NCBI GenBank assembly: GCA_016294035.1
Contig: JAEDCT010000009.1
Span: 28,514-92,513, forward strand
DNA: 64,000 bases
Source of the DNA: Treponema sp.
GTDB taxonomy: Bacteria; Spirochaetota; Spirochaetia; Treponematales; Treponemataceae
Reading direction: 5' to 3'
Made by a program: the position numbers and the translations under genes. The notes beneath the pieces were generated by a model, which had not been told where the DNA came from, ran no database searches, and was given only the letters and a program-made list of their open reading frames with translations. Shown here one piece after another: positions 42,589 to 51,725 of the stretch; the first letter of the stretch is position 1; each line of letters opens with the position of its first letter.

Positions 42589-43989
42589 CTATTCTCCTTG
42601 CATTGCCTGAACAGGATTAATCGAAAGAGCAACCCTCACCGGATAAATCCAGCCAAGAATTCCCAAAACCAAAGAAAAGATCATAGCTTGTCCCATAACC
42701 TTCAGGCTTGTCCCTATATATAGAGTACTTGTTCCAAAAAGTTCAACAAGAAAACTGTTTGTAATTGAAACATTGCATCCGGAAATCACCACAGAAAGAA
42801 CGCTTCCACAAATGCATCCGAGAACACCAGCAACAAAAGTAAGAATCATTGTTTCAAGCATGCACTGACCACAAATGTAAAATCTTGAGGCTCCTTCAGC
42901 ACGAAGAGTACCAATTTCCTTAGTTCTGTTAAACACATTTATTACCAGAGTATTGTTGATGATGATAAAACCAGCCAGAAGGACAACAATAACTCCAACA
43001 TTGAATATTTCCCGCATCCAGAATAAATACACAGCATTAGATCCAGCCCCATCACGCCAGGTTTTTGCCTCTGCCTTAATTCCGTTTTGGGAAAACCAGG
43101 AATTCAATTCTGAAACACCAGATCTTACAGATTTGTTTTCAGGAATTCTGCAGACAATAAAATTCCACAGACATTCATTATTCTGCTCGATTTCCTCATC
43201 AGAAGATTCCTCCGTTATTACAGATCCAATTGAATCTGATGAATCAGAAAACAATGAATCCATGTCAAAGTCATCATCAAGCAGATCTGATTCATTTGAA
43301 CCAATAGCCTGGCCAGTTTGCCCGGTTTCAAGGTCCATGAGGGATGAAACGGTAACATAATCACAAAGAATCATTTTGTTAAGAATGGAATTCTGAATTG
43401 GGTAAGAATAAATTGCCGTAACCCTGGCAGCACGGATTCTTGCAGAAAGACCGGAGGCAACTGAAAACTGAACAACATCACCAACGTCACACCCCAAAAG
43501 TCCGGCGTGATATTCTGAAAGCATTATGCCACGCTCATTTTCATTGAAGGCTTCACCCCTTTCAATTTTTATGGATGGCATTAAATCAACATAATCTTTT
43601 CCGCTTATTCCAAAAATTGAAACAGGATACCGGACATTTTCAAATTCAACCAGTGCGGTTCCAGAAACCTGAGAAACATATCTGACACCTGGAATTTTTT
43701 CTTCAAGCATTTCACATATTTTTCCATGATCTGACAGGACAGGAATTGATGAAAGCTCCCCTGTCATGGGAGTCTCATCACCAAAAAGACTCAAAGAGAA
43801 ATCTGCCTCAGGACGAATATAAAAATCCCCGGTGAAAGATCTGGTATAATTTTGCTTGAGTCCTTTTTCAGTGCTGTCAAACAAGGAATTTATCAAAACA
43901 AGCAAAGTCACCGTAAAAACAATAAACAAAACGATGACATAAGAGCTTTTTCTGGAAATTATATTTCTAAGCGTATAATTGAAAAACAT
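42589..43989 (-). CDS. ABC transporter permease, FtsX/LolC-LolE type (first subunit)
   Basis: 466 residues, first gene of the operon. N-terminal helix (about 15-35), periplasmic domain (about 40-330) with a strongly acidic insert (ESDLLDDDFDMDSLFSDSSD), then three helices with the FtsX signature VINVFNRTKEIGTLRAEGAS and a C-terminal LSINPVQAMQGE. This class moves lipoproteins, lipids or peptides out of the inner membrane rather than importing solutes. No ribosome binding site; TAGAAT is 6 bases before the ATG. Confidence 0.9.
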   Translation of the reverse strand: MFFNYTLRNIISRKSSYVIVLFIVFTVTLLVLINSLFDSTEKGLKQNYTRSFTGDFYIRPEADFSLSLFGDETPMTGELSSIPVLSDHGKICEMLEEKIPGVRYVSQVSGTALVEFENVRYPVSIFGISGKDYVDLMPSIKIERGEAFNENERGIMLSEYHAGLLGCDVGDVVQFSVASGLSARIRAARVTAIYSYPIQNSILNKMILCDYVTVSSLMDLETGQTGQAIGSNESDLLDDDFDMDSLFSDSSDSIGSVITEESSDEEIEQNNECLWNFIVCRIPENKSVRSGVSELNSWFSQNGIKAEAKTWRDGAGSNAVYLFWMREIFNVGVIVVLLAGFIIINNTLVINVFNRTKEIGTLRAEGASRFYICGQCMLETMILTFVAGVLGCICGSVLSVVISGCNVSITNSFLVELFGTSTLYIGTSLKVMGQAMIFSLVLGILGWIYPVRVALSINPVQAMQGE

Positions 43990-43995
43990 GAATCA

Positions 43996-44024
43996 ATTCT
44001 ATTTTAAATCATTCAATAATTCAA
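43996..44024 (-). promoter_or_regulatory. leaderless-type promoter of the permease operon
   Basis: Minus strand: TTGAAT (44019-44024), 17-base spacer, TAGAAT (43996-44001), exactly 6 bases, ATG at 43989. Confidence 0.6.
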
Positions 44025-44109
44025 CAATGAAGTTTTTGATTCCAGATTTGAAACCGGCGGAATACCAACCCATAGTTACAACCAGTGCAAAATGTTATAA
44101 TTCACGATT

Positions 44110-46779
44110 ATGGAACAGACAGAAAATTCAGAAACAATCAACAAAACAAACACTGGAAAGAAACCAAATCCATTTGTTAAGATTCTGCAGATAATTCTTG
44201 TTGTCCTGCTTTCACTTTTTGCAGCAATTGGACTATGGATAGCCTTTTCATGCTTCAACAAGGCAAAATCAATCAGTCTTTATCCAAAGAATTACGATGT
44301 TTTTGTCCACACAGACTCACTGTATGAAACAGTAAATCCTCTTCTTGACCTGAAGGCAGCAGAAATGGTTTTGGCTGATTCTGAACTAGGTTCTGCACGT
44401 CAGACATTCATGGCAATAAAATCATCAGAATTCAGAAACAGCAAGGCAATTCAGAAACTGCTTTCACGGGAAATTAACGCTGCTGTTTATGGCAACGGCA
44501 AGGACATGAATTTTATTGCAACTGCTGAACTTGGAATTCTTTCCTCTGCAACAAGACTTGCACCACTTGCAGTACCATTCCTCAATGTACCGGGACTGTC
44601 CACAAGGAAGGTTGAAGGTAAAGCCAGAAATGCAATGGTGTTTGATGCAGGTGAAAAGAAAATCTACATCAAGTGCTTCAGAAACCTTGTGTTTGCAACT
44701 GATTCAATTGACATTCTGAAAAAAGCCTTTGATAATTACGCTGAAAATGAATATTCAGAAGAAGACAAAAACATCCTGACAGGAAAAGAAGAAGAACCTC
44801 TCAAGATTACCTTGAATTCCAGAAAGTTCGCACAGGAATTTCTTCAGGAAAATTCCATGCTTGCATCTGCACATTCAATGCTGGGAGAAGGAACTAAGTC
44901 AGTCATAACAGTAAAGATCACGGATGAAAAAATAACAGTTAAGACAAAAATTCCACTCAATCATGAGAAATCAGATTTTGCCATTTCTAAAATATTCGAG
45001 GAAACATCAAGAGATTCAAACATTCCTAAATATCTTGGAGAGTCAACACAATACTACACAACACTGAATCTGTGCTCGCTTGAAAAAATCAAGAATGCAG
45101 TTTTTGAAGAACTTTCAAAAACACAGGATGTCTATTCAACTTGGGAAACTGCAAACAAAGCCTGCAACACAGTGTTCTCACTTTCACTTGAAGACCTTGT
45201 TTTTTCATGGGCAGGTACAGAAATTGGAGTTGCAGGAATTGAAGGCTCAAGTGATCCTGTTTTCATACTCCAAATCAGAGACAAGGGAAAATTCAAGACC
45301 AACTTCAATAAATTCACTTCATCAATCCTGATCAAGAATGACACGGGACTGATTCTAAACAACACAAGAATTCCTTATATTGGAATTCCTTCTTTCATTT
45401 CCGGAATCCTGAAACTTTTTGGAGTTAATCTTCCAAAGGCATACTACAACATTATTGGAGACTACATTTATTTTTCTCTCTCACCTGTAAACCTTTCAAA
45501 AATCAACATGCAGCTGAAAGAAAAAAAGTCAATTCATGAAAATGAATTCTGGGCCATGACAAATTCAGATATTTCTGAATCAAACTCAGTAGCAATGTTT
45601 TACAACCTAAAAAGAAGCATTCCATTTTTTATCACAAAAAAATCTCTTGCAGGAAAAATACTTGCACTGTACAACATAGGCCGATGTGAAATGGCAATAA
45701 AAGACGACAAGATTCTGATTACCCTTAACGCTGTTTCAGTTCAGGATAACGAAACAAAAATCATTTCCGGATTCCCTGTTTCACTTGAAGGCAAAAACGA
45801 TTCAACACTACTAAAAAGTTCAGACAACAAGCTGGTATACTGGATTGAAAGAGACACTGTTCTGTGCTCACTGAACACAACAACCCTTAAGGTAAAGCGA
45901 ACTCCATTTCCTCACAAAATAACTACTGCAATATGTTCTTCAGAAATGGACAACAAGGGACAAATCTGGGCACTCACTGAATACGGAGCCGTATACCTGT
46001 TTGACAAAAACCTTGAAATGATTTCAGGATTCCCAATAAGAACAAACATGATTCCAACAAGTCCGTGCGCAGTGTCAAACAACGAACTTACATTTGCAAC
46101 TGAAGACAAAATAATTTTCATCTCTTCAAATGGAAAAGAAATCACAGAAATCAAAATTGATGATGACATGCCTAATTTCAAGACAGCTCCTGCAATTTCT
46201 GGAAAATCAACAATATATTACTCACGGGGTTTTGAAGGAAACATATATACCGTAGATGGCCACAACCTGAAAGATGCAAAGATTACCGTTGATGGAATCG
46301 GAAGTTCATCTCCATGCTGCTTAAATTACAACAACACAAGCTACACGGCATTCGTAAACCAGCGGGGTGACATAAGCATTTTCAAGAATGGAATGATGGC
46401 TCCAGGATTCCCAAAACAGCTGGATGGTATTTTCAAAAACAGAATCGTAAGTCTTGATGACAGTTTCTATACCATTTCAACGGACGGATACATTCACAAA
46501 ATATCTGTTGATGGAAAAATCTGTACAATCAAGCTTCCGGATGTTGAAACTTCAGAAGAAGGATTTATTTACGCAGAGACAGATTCAGAAAACAAGGGAA
46601 TCTATGTGTGCGGAGACAACAACATTCTGTATGGATTCAATACCGACATGGAAGTAATGTCTGCATATCCCATAAATGGACGCGGACAGCCTGCATTCAT
46701 TGACGTAAATGGTGATAACAAGAAGGACTGTATTGTTCTTTCTCTCGATAAGAAAATTTATGGATGGAACCTGAAATGA
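44110..46779 (+). CDS. large membrane-anchored protein with C-terminal propeller-like region
   Basis: 889 residues. A Lys/Asn-rich cytoplasmic start, one transmembrane helix (about 24-50), then a ~500-residue extracytoplasmic region of unknown family, and from about residue 555 a series of blades of PQQ/quinoprotein-like type: ISGFPVSLEG, LVYWIERDTVLCSLN, GQIWALTEYGAVYLFDKNLEMISGFPI, TIYYSRGFEGNIYTVDG and GQPAFIDVNGDNKKDCIVL (FG-GAP-like). It may be an envelope assembly or scaffold protein. The next lipoprotein gene overlaps its stop by ATGA. TATAAT is 8 bases before the ATG. Confidence 0.75.
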   Translation: MEQTENSETINKTNTGKKPNPFVKILQIILVVLLSLFAAIGLWIAFSCFNKAKSISLYPKNYDVFVHTDSLYETVNPLLDLKAAEMVLADSELGSARQTFMAIKSSEFRNSKAIQKLLSREINAAVYGNGKDMNFIATAELGILSSATRLAPLAVPFLNVPGLSTRKVEGKARNAMVFDAGEKKIYIKCFRNLVFATDSIDILKKAFDNYAENEYSEEDKNILTGKEEEPLKITLNSRKFAQEFLQENSMLASAHSMLGEGTKSVITVKITDEKITVKTKIPLNHEKSDFAISKIFEETSRDSNIPKYLGESTQYYTTLNLCSLEKIKNAVFEELSKTQDVYSTWETANKACNTVFSLSLEDLVFSWAGTEIGVAGIEGSSDPVFILQIRDKGKFKTNFNKFTSSILIKNDTGLILNNTRIPYIGIPSFISGILKLFGVNLPKAYYNIIGDYIYFSLSPVNLSKINMQLKEKKSIHENEFWAMTNSDISESNSVAMFYNLKRSIPFFITKKSLAGKILALYNIGRCEMAIKDDKILITLNAVSVQDNETKIISGFPVSLEGKNDSTLLKSSDNKLVYWIERDTVLCSLNTTTLKVKRTPFPHKITTAICSSEMDNKGQIWALTEYGAVYLFDKNLEMISGFPIRTNMIPTSPCAVSNNELTFATEDKIIFISSNGKEITEIKIDDDMPNFKTAPAISGKSTIYYSRGFEGNIYTVDGHNLKDAKITVDGIGSSSPCCLNYNNTSYTAFVNQRGDISIFKNGMMAPGFPKQLDGIFKNRIVSLDDSFYTISTDGYIHKISVDGKICTIKLPDVETSEEGFIYAETDSENKGIYVCGDNNILYGFNTDMEVMSAYPINGRGQPAFIDVNGDNKKDCIVLSLDKKIYGWNLK

Positions 46780-47873
46780 AAAAAATCACAGCATTACTTT
46801 TTGCAATTTCATTTGCATTTGTTTCCTGTGCCTCGCTGCAAAAGGATATTTCAATTCAAGCAGAAGACACTCAGGATGAAACTTTCTTTGCTCAAATTGA
46901 AGAAAATCTTGCTTATGCAGATTCTGCAAGATACTGCGGAGAATCTACAGAAAAACTTGAAAAACGAAAAATCAAGATTTTCAAACTGGCTGATGAAAAA
47001 CTCAAGACTCCTGTCCTTGATAAAGTTGCCGAAGCAAGGCTGTATGCCATTAAGGGAAGGGCAGCTCTCATAGCCAGGGACACTGAATCTGCAAAGAAGT
47101 ATTTTGAAAAGGCAAAAGAAAAATCAGAGGCAGACATTCAGCTTCAGGTTCTTTCAAGACGATTCGGAATGACTTCAATCAGCAATGACATTACAGACGA
47201 TGAAGATGCTCACAAAATCCTTGTACTTGAAGCAGCAATTGAAAACTATGAAAAGAATGAATACAGTGTTTCATGCGGACTTTTTGACCGGGCATTCATG
47301 TCACTTTCTCCATTCTATGCAAAAGCCTATGCTCCGTTACGCGAAAATGCATGGAAACTCAAGGATGAAGAAATAAAGGATTCTGACACAAAGGCACTTC
47401 TTGTAGCTAGAGAAATCACTATTTCTCAAATGATGGAACTCACACAGAACTCTAATGTGCAGATTTTCAAATACACCGGTGACAAACAGCTGTCTGCAAA
47501 AAATCTTTTCAAGACATTTGTAAACCAGGGACTGCTTGACTGTGCATCTGCAGAAGTTGATGTTCAAAAGGAAAGAAAGACCATAAAGCCGACCGACATT
47601 GCAACAAGAAAAATATGCTCACGTTTCCTATGGAATCTATACACAGACCAAAATGAAAAGATTAAGAAAACAAAGTATTCTGAAAACTACAGAAACAGGG
47701 AAAATGCAAGAAGTCCTATTGAAGATGTAGAAATTTCTGACAAGGACTTTGATGCAATTATGGGATCGGTTGAAAACGAATTAATTGATCTGGTTGACGG
47801 GAAAAACTTCAGGGGTGACAGTTCCATGTCAGCAATCGATTTCAACAAAAGCCTGAAAAAACTCACAAAATAA
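46776..47873 (+). CDS. lipoprotein with helical-repeat (TPR-like) character
   Basis: 365 residues from ATG 46776 (ATGA overlap with the previous stop; an in-frame start at 46764 would add four residues before the signal peptide). Lipobox FVSCASL (Cys). The mature part is almost wholly helical: ARLYAIKGRAALIARDTESAKKYFEKAKEKSE is a TPR-like hairpin, and AAIENYEKNEYSVSCGLFDRAFMSLSPFYAKAYAPL a second. Probably works with the propeller-like membrane protein encoded upstream, to which it is translationally coupled. Function unknown. Confidence 0.75.
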   Translation: MKKITALLFAISFAFVSCASLQKDISIQAEDTQDETFFAQIEENLAYADSARYCGESTEKLEKRKIKIFKLADEKLKTPVLDKVAEARLYAIKGRAALIARDTESAKKYFEKAKEKSEADIQLQVLSRRFGMTSISNDITDDEDAHKILVLEAAIENYEKNEYSVSCGLFDRAFMSLSPFYAKAYAPLRENAWKLKDEEIKDSDTKALLVAREITISQMMELTQNSNVQIFKYTGDKQLSAKNLFKTFVNQGLLDCASAEVDVQKERKTIKPTDIATRKICSRFLWNLYTDQNEKIKKTKYSENYRNRENARSPIEDVEISDKDFDAIMGSVENELIDLVDGKNFRGDSSMSAIDFNKSLKKLTK

Positions 47874-47884
47874 TCAAAAAAAAA

Positions 47885-47922
47885 ATGCCGGGTGAAGTCA
47901 ACCATTTCAACTTTCCCGGCAT
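47885..47922. terminator. bidirectional terminator between lipoprotein gene and glyA
   Basis: ATGCCGGG (47885-47892) pairs with CCCGGCAT (47915-47922), extended by GAAGT/ACTTT. The minus strand then has nine Ts (strong terminator for glyA); the plus strand has ATTTTAT. Confidence 0.8.
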
Positions 47923-47953
47923 ATTTTATCTGCCAGCTAATATCAATCAATAA

Positions 47954-49453
47954 TTACTTAACAAATTCCTTCTTGAGGAAGTCAAGATCAAGTTCTGGAT
48001 AGAGAACGTGAGCCTTAAGAAGCTTGTTTACTCTTTCGCGTGCAGCAGCCTTTGTTTCATCGCTGATTACAATCTTTCCCTTTGCAGGCTTTCCTTCCTT
48101 TGTAACGCCAGGCTTTGTGTTTTTGAGAACAAAGTCAACGATTGAAGCAACTTCCTTCATGTCTTCTTCATTCATGCCAAGTGTTGTAAGGGCTGGAGTT
48201 CCAAGGCGAACACCAGATGTCCACCATGCACCATTTTTGTCGTAAGGAAGGGCATTTGCATTTGCTGTGATGCCGCATTCAAACATGGCAGCTTCAGCCT
48301 GCTTACCTGTAAGTCCATAAACTGTAACGTCTGCAAGCATAAGGTGGTTGTCTGTTCCCCCTGTCTGGAGAGGAATGTTGTATGACTTGAGGGCTTCTGC
48401 AAGAGCCTGTGCATTCTTTACAACCTGTGCAGCCCATGCTTGATATGATGGAGTATTTGCTTCCTTAAAAGCAATGGCCTTTGCAGCCATAACATGACCG
48501 AGAGGACCTCCAAGAACCATTGGACAACCCTTGTTTACGTAGTCCACGTATTCCTTCTTGCACAGGATCATGGCACCGCGAGGACCACGGAGTGTCTTGT
48601 GTGTTGTTGTCGTAACGATGTCTGCCCATTTTACCGGGTCATAGTCACCCTGGAAAACCTTACCTGCAACGAGACCTGCAAAATGAGCCATGTCTACCAT
48701 GAGAACAGCACCGCATTTGTCTGCAATCTGGCGGAATCTCTTGAAGTCAATCTTGCGTGGATATGCAGAAAAACCTGTCAAAAGGATGAGAGGCTTAACT
48801 TCCATTGCCTGCTTTTCAATTGCATCGTAGTCAAGGAGTCCTGTCTTTTCATCTACGCCGTATGGATGAGATTCAAACATGCGGGCTGAAACGTTCATCT
48901 TGTAACCGTGTGTAAGGTGTCCGCCACATGAATAGTCGAGACCCATGAGTTTCTGGTTTCCGAACTTCTTTCTAAGCATGTCGAACTGTTCTGCAGTAAG
49001 GTCGTTGAGTGACTTTACGCCGAGTTCTTCGAGAGTTGGAGTTTCAACTTTTGCAGAAAGGATTGCCCAGTAAGCAACAAGGTTTGTGTCAGCTCCAGAG
49101 TGTGGCTGAACATAAGCATAGTCTGCACCAAAGAGTTTTTCTGCTTCACGTGCTGCTGTGTTTTCAACTGCATCAATGTTTACACATCCGCCATAATATC
49201 TGTGTTCTGGATATCCTTCTGCATACTTGTCAGTAAGAAGATTTCCCATTGCTGACTGAACAGAAAGTGAACAGTAGTTTTCAGAAGCAACAAGCTTAAG
49301 GTGGCTTCTCTGGTTTTCAAGTTCATTTACGATGGAAGCTGCAATATCCGGACCGACTGCTGCAACCTGCTGAAGATTTGCAACATAGGCAGTCATAGCT
49401 GCATTTGGCTTTCCGTTACATGAAGACAAATAATTCTCAAGTGGTGTAGGCAT
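47954..49453 (-). CDS. glyA: serine hydroxymethyltransferase, long spirochaetal form
   Basis: 499 residues against ~415-430 in most bacteria. Interconverts serine and glycine with tetrahydrofolate. Conserved: ASENYCSLSVQSAMGNLLTDKYAEGYP, YVQPHSGADTNL, DYSCGGHLTHGYKMN, MVDMAHFAGLVAG and the PLP site TTTTHKTLRGPRGA. The extra length comes from an N-terminal extension (~30 residues) and an insert of ~40 residues after VAYWAIL (ETPTLEELGVKSLNDL...). Ribosome binding site AGAGG; terminator at 47885-47922. High use of G/C-ending codons as in icd suggests high expression. Confidence 0.96.
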   Translation of the reverse strand: MPTPLENYLSSCNGKPNAAMTAYVANLQQVAAVGPDIAASIVNELENQRSHLKLVASENYCSLSVQSAMGNLLTDKYAEGYPEHRYYGGCVNIDAVENTAAREAEKLFGADYAYVQPHSGADTNLVAYWAILSAKVETPTLEELGVKSLNDLTAEQFDMLRKKFGNQKLMGLDYSCGGHLTHGYKMNVSARMFESHPYGVDEKTGLLDYDAIEKQAMEVKPLILLTGFSAYPRKIDFKRFRQIADKCGAVLMVDMAHFAGLVAGKVFQGDYDPVKWADIVTTTTHKTLRGPRGAMILCKKEYVDYVNKGCPMVLGGPLGHVMAAKAIAFKEANTPSYQAWAAQVVKNAQALAEALKSYNIPLQTGGTDNHLMLADVTVYGLTGKQAEAAMFECGITANANALPYDKNGAWWTSGVRLGTPALTTLGMNEEDMKEVASIVDFVLKNTKPGVTKEGKPAKGKIVISDETKAAARERVNKLLKAHVLYPELDLDFLKKEFVK

Positions 49454-49601
49454 ATAAAAACCTCTGCTATAGTAAATTTTGTGCCAGAAACATTAATATT
49501 CCCAGAAACATACTAGAAATACTATCAAAACTATTGGATTGTTTCTATAGAATGGCTTTAAAATCTTTATCAAAAAAAAATGACTGATATTTTCTTTTTT
49601 G

Positions 49602-49630
49602 TTACCAATTATAAAATAGTGCGTTATAAT
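49602..49630 (+). promoter_or_regulatory. promoter of the small secreted protein gene
   Basis: TTACCA (49602-49607), 17-base spacer, consensus TATAAT (49625-49630). It gives an ~80-base leader before the GGAGGA site and ATG at 49715. The rest of the 49454-49601 gap shows nothing I can assign. Confidence 0.55.
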
Positions 49631-49714
49631 TATTGTAGAGCAGGAAAAAATCCATGCAATACATTACAACTAATACATCATGCATATTATTACCATAACA
49701 ACGGAGGAATAATT

Positions 49715-50026
49715 ATGAAGAAATCAGTTTTGGCTTTGGCTATTTGTCTGGCAGGTGCAATGACATTTGCACAGTCTATCGCAGTTGGACAGAAAGCAAC
49801 CATCAATTCTATTGGTGGAAAGAATGCAATGATCACAAAAGTCCAGGAAATTTCAAAGGATAAGGGACTCATTGAAATTTCTGATGCAAACTACACATTC
49901 TCTTACTTTGTAAAGAAAGGTGACATGATCACAATTACAGGAACAACATATCTTGTAACAAACATTTCAGACAACGAAGTTTTCCTTCAGGAAATGCAGC
50001 CAGCAGTAATCAATGACGGAAAGTAA
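49715..50026 (+). CDS. small secreted protein, likely abundant
   Basis: 103 residues from ATG 49715; the frame is open upstream to 49580, but GGAGGAATAATT precedes 49715 and a signal peptide starts there (MKKSVLALAICLAGAMTFAQ). The mature ~84 residues are a beta-rich domain (GQKATINSIGGKNAMITKVQEIS split; MITITGTTYLVTNISDNEVFLQEM) with SH3-like character. No family recognised. Strong promoter, consensus ribosome binding site and strong terminator suggest high expression of an envelope or periplasmic protein. Confidence 0.8.
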   Translation: MKKSVLALAICLAGAMTFAQSIAVGQKATINSIGGKNAMITKVQEISKDKGLIEISDANYTFSYFVKKGDMITITGTTYLVTNISDNEVFLQEMQPAVINDGK

Positions 50027-50040
50027 TTTCCACTGGACAC

Positions 50041-50080
50041 AAAAAAGGGATTTCAGAAAAAAATCTGAAATCCCTTTTTT
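50041..50080. terminator. strong bidirectional terminator
   Basis: 17-bp perfect stem AAAAAAGGGATTTCAGA / TCTGAAATCCCTTTTTT with a six-A loop, between the small secreted protein gene and the convergent symporter gene. Confidence 0.9.
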
Positions 50081-50107
50081 TATGCAATTAAGCCAGTTAA
50101 AGTTAAA

Positions 50108-51607
50108 TCAGTTGATTGGTTCAATAGCATCAAGCTTTGGATATTTATTGAAATAATCTTCTGTCATCTTGGCAACAACACCACTCAATGCAATGAGAGA
50201 AATGATGTTAGGAATTGCCATGAGGCCGTTTGTAATGTCGGCAATAGTCCAAACTGCATTCAATGAAAGATATGGACCGGCAAATACTGCAAAGATGTAA
50301 AGAACGCGGTAAACCATAACAAATTTCATTCTTCCACCTGCAAGGTATTCAAGAGAACGCTCTGCATAGTAGTCCCATCCAAGAATTGTTGTGAAAGCAA
50401 AGAATGCAAGACAAATCATAATGAGAACACGAACAAACATTTCAATTGAAGCACTTGATCCAAATACATTCTGGAAGAGCTGAACAAAAGCTGCTGTTGA
50501 AAGGTCACCACCAGAAATGCTGAGCTTTCCACATTCTGCTGTAGCCCCCCAGATCTTTCCCCATACTTCACCATCACCACTCATACCTGCAATAATGATT
50601 GCAAGACCAGTAATTGTACAAACAAGAATTGTATCAATGAAAGTTCCTGTCATGGAAACAAGGCCCTGAGCAACAGGTTCTTCAACCTTAGCTGCAGATG
50701 CTGCAATTGGAGCAGAACCAAGACCAGCCTCGTTACTGAAGATACCACGTGCAATACCCTTCTGCATTGAAATAATCAATGTTCCAACAATACCGCCAGA
50801 AATAGCACGGGCACCGAATGCATCACGGAAGATTTCCTGGAATGCTGCTGTAACACTTGAAAGGTTAAACAAGATAACAAAGATTCCAATTACAAGGTAA
50901 AGAGCTGCCATGAAAGGAACGATAAATGTTGCAACCCTTGAAATACGCTTGATACCGCCAATAATAACAAGAGCAGCACACAATGTAACGATTGCACCGG
51001 CAATAACAACAGACCATGTAACATCATTTCCAAAAATTGTAACTGCAACATTTGCCTTGCCAGGATCGAATACACCCTGAACAGCATTTGTAATACCGTT
51101 AATCTGTGTCATTGTACCAATACCAAGGAGTCCTGCCATTGCTGCGAAAACAGCGAAACAAACAGCAAGCCACTTCCACTTCTTTCCCATACCCTTTTCA
51201 ATTGTAAGGAATGGTCCGCCAAGAACATGTCCGTCAGCTGAAACTTCACGATAATTTACAGCAAGCATACATTCTGCATATTTTGTAGCAATTCCCAGGA
51301 ATGCAGCAACCCACATCCAGAAAAGAGCGCCTGGTCCACCGGAAGCAACAGCTGTAGCAACACCAACAATGTTTCCTGTACCAATTGTTGCAGAAAGTGC
51401 AGTACACAAAGCACCGAAGCTGGAAACTTCACCTTCTTCTCCAGAAGACTTCATCATGATTGACTTGAGGGCACGTCCAAGCTTCTTGAACTGGATTCCC
51501 TTTGTTTTCCATGTAAGAAGAATTCCAGTAGCAAGAATAAGAACGATAAGAGCTGGTCCCCAAACAACGTTGTCAATTGAATTCAGGATTGATTCAAAAA
51601 CTTCCAT
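50108..51607 (-). CDS. sodium/alanine (glycine) symporter, AGCS family
   Basis: 499 residues with about 11 transmembrane helices. Family signatures: ALCTALSATIGTGNIVGVATAVASGGPGALFWMW (split), FSNEAGLGSAPIAAS, and GWDYYAERSLEYL. Imports alanine, glycine or D-alanine with Na+. Ribosome binding site TAGGAG. It is a single-gene unit. Proximity to glyA may reflect shared glycine metabolism, but they are separate transcripts. Confidence 0.95.
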   Translation of the reverse strand: MEVFESILNSIDNVVWGPALIVLILATGILLTWKTKGIQFKKLGRALKSIMMKSSGEEGEVSSFGALCTALSATIGTGNIVGVATAVASGGPGALFWMWVAAFLGIATKYAECMLAVNYREVSADGHVLGGPFLTIEKGMGKKWKWLAVCFAVFAAMAGLLGIGTMTQINGITNAVQGVFDPGKANVAVTIFGNDVTWSVVIAGAIVTLCAALVIIGGIKRISRVATFIVPFMAALYLVIGIFVILFNLSSVTAAFQEIFRDAFGARAISGGIVGTLIISMQKGIARGIFSNEAGLGSAPIAASAAKVEEPVAQGLVSMTGTFIDTILVCTITGLAIIIAGMSGDGEVWGKIWGATAECGKLSISGGDLSTAAFVQLFQNVFGSSASIEMFVRVLIMICLAFFAFTTILGWDYYAERSLEYLAGGRMKFVMVYRVLYIFAVFAGPYLSLNAVWTIADITNGLMAIPNIISLIALSGVVAKMTEDYFNKYPKLDAIEPIN

Positions 51608-51725
51608 ATTGTTTCTCCTAATTAAAAAAAATAGCCCGCTTCACAAAAGATCTCTTCCATTGTAAAACAGGCGTCATTACCGATAAATCTACTATATAAT
51701 ATTTATAAATTAAAATCAATTATAC

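Noticed and set aside
47885..49600. Glycine riboswitch upstream of glyA or the symporter
   Set aside because: The leader of glyA (49454-49500) is too short and I see no paired aptamer cores; the symporter leader is similarly short.
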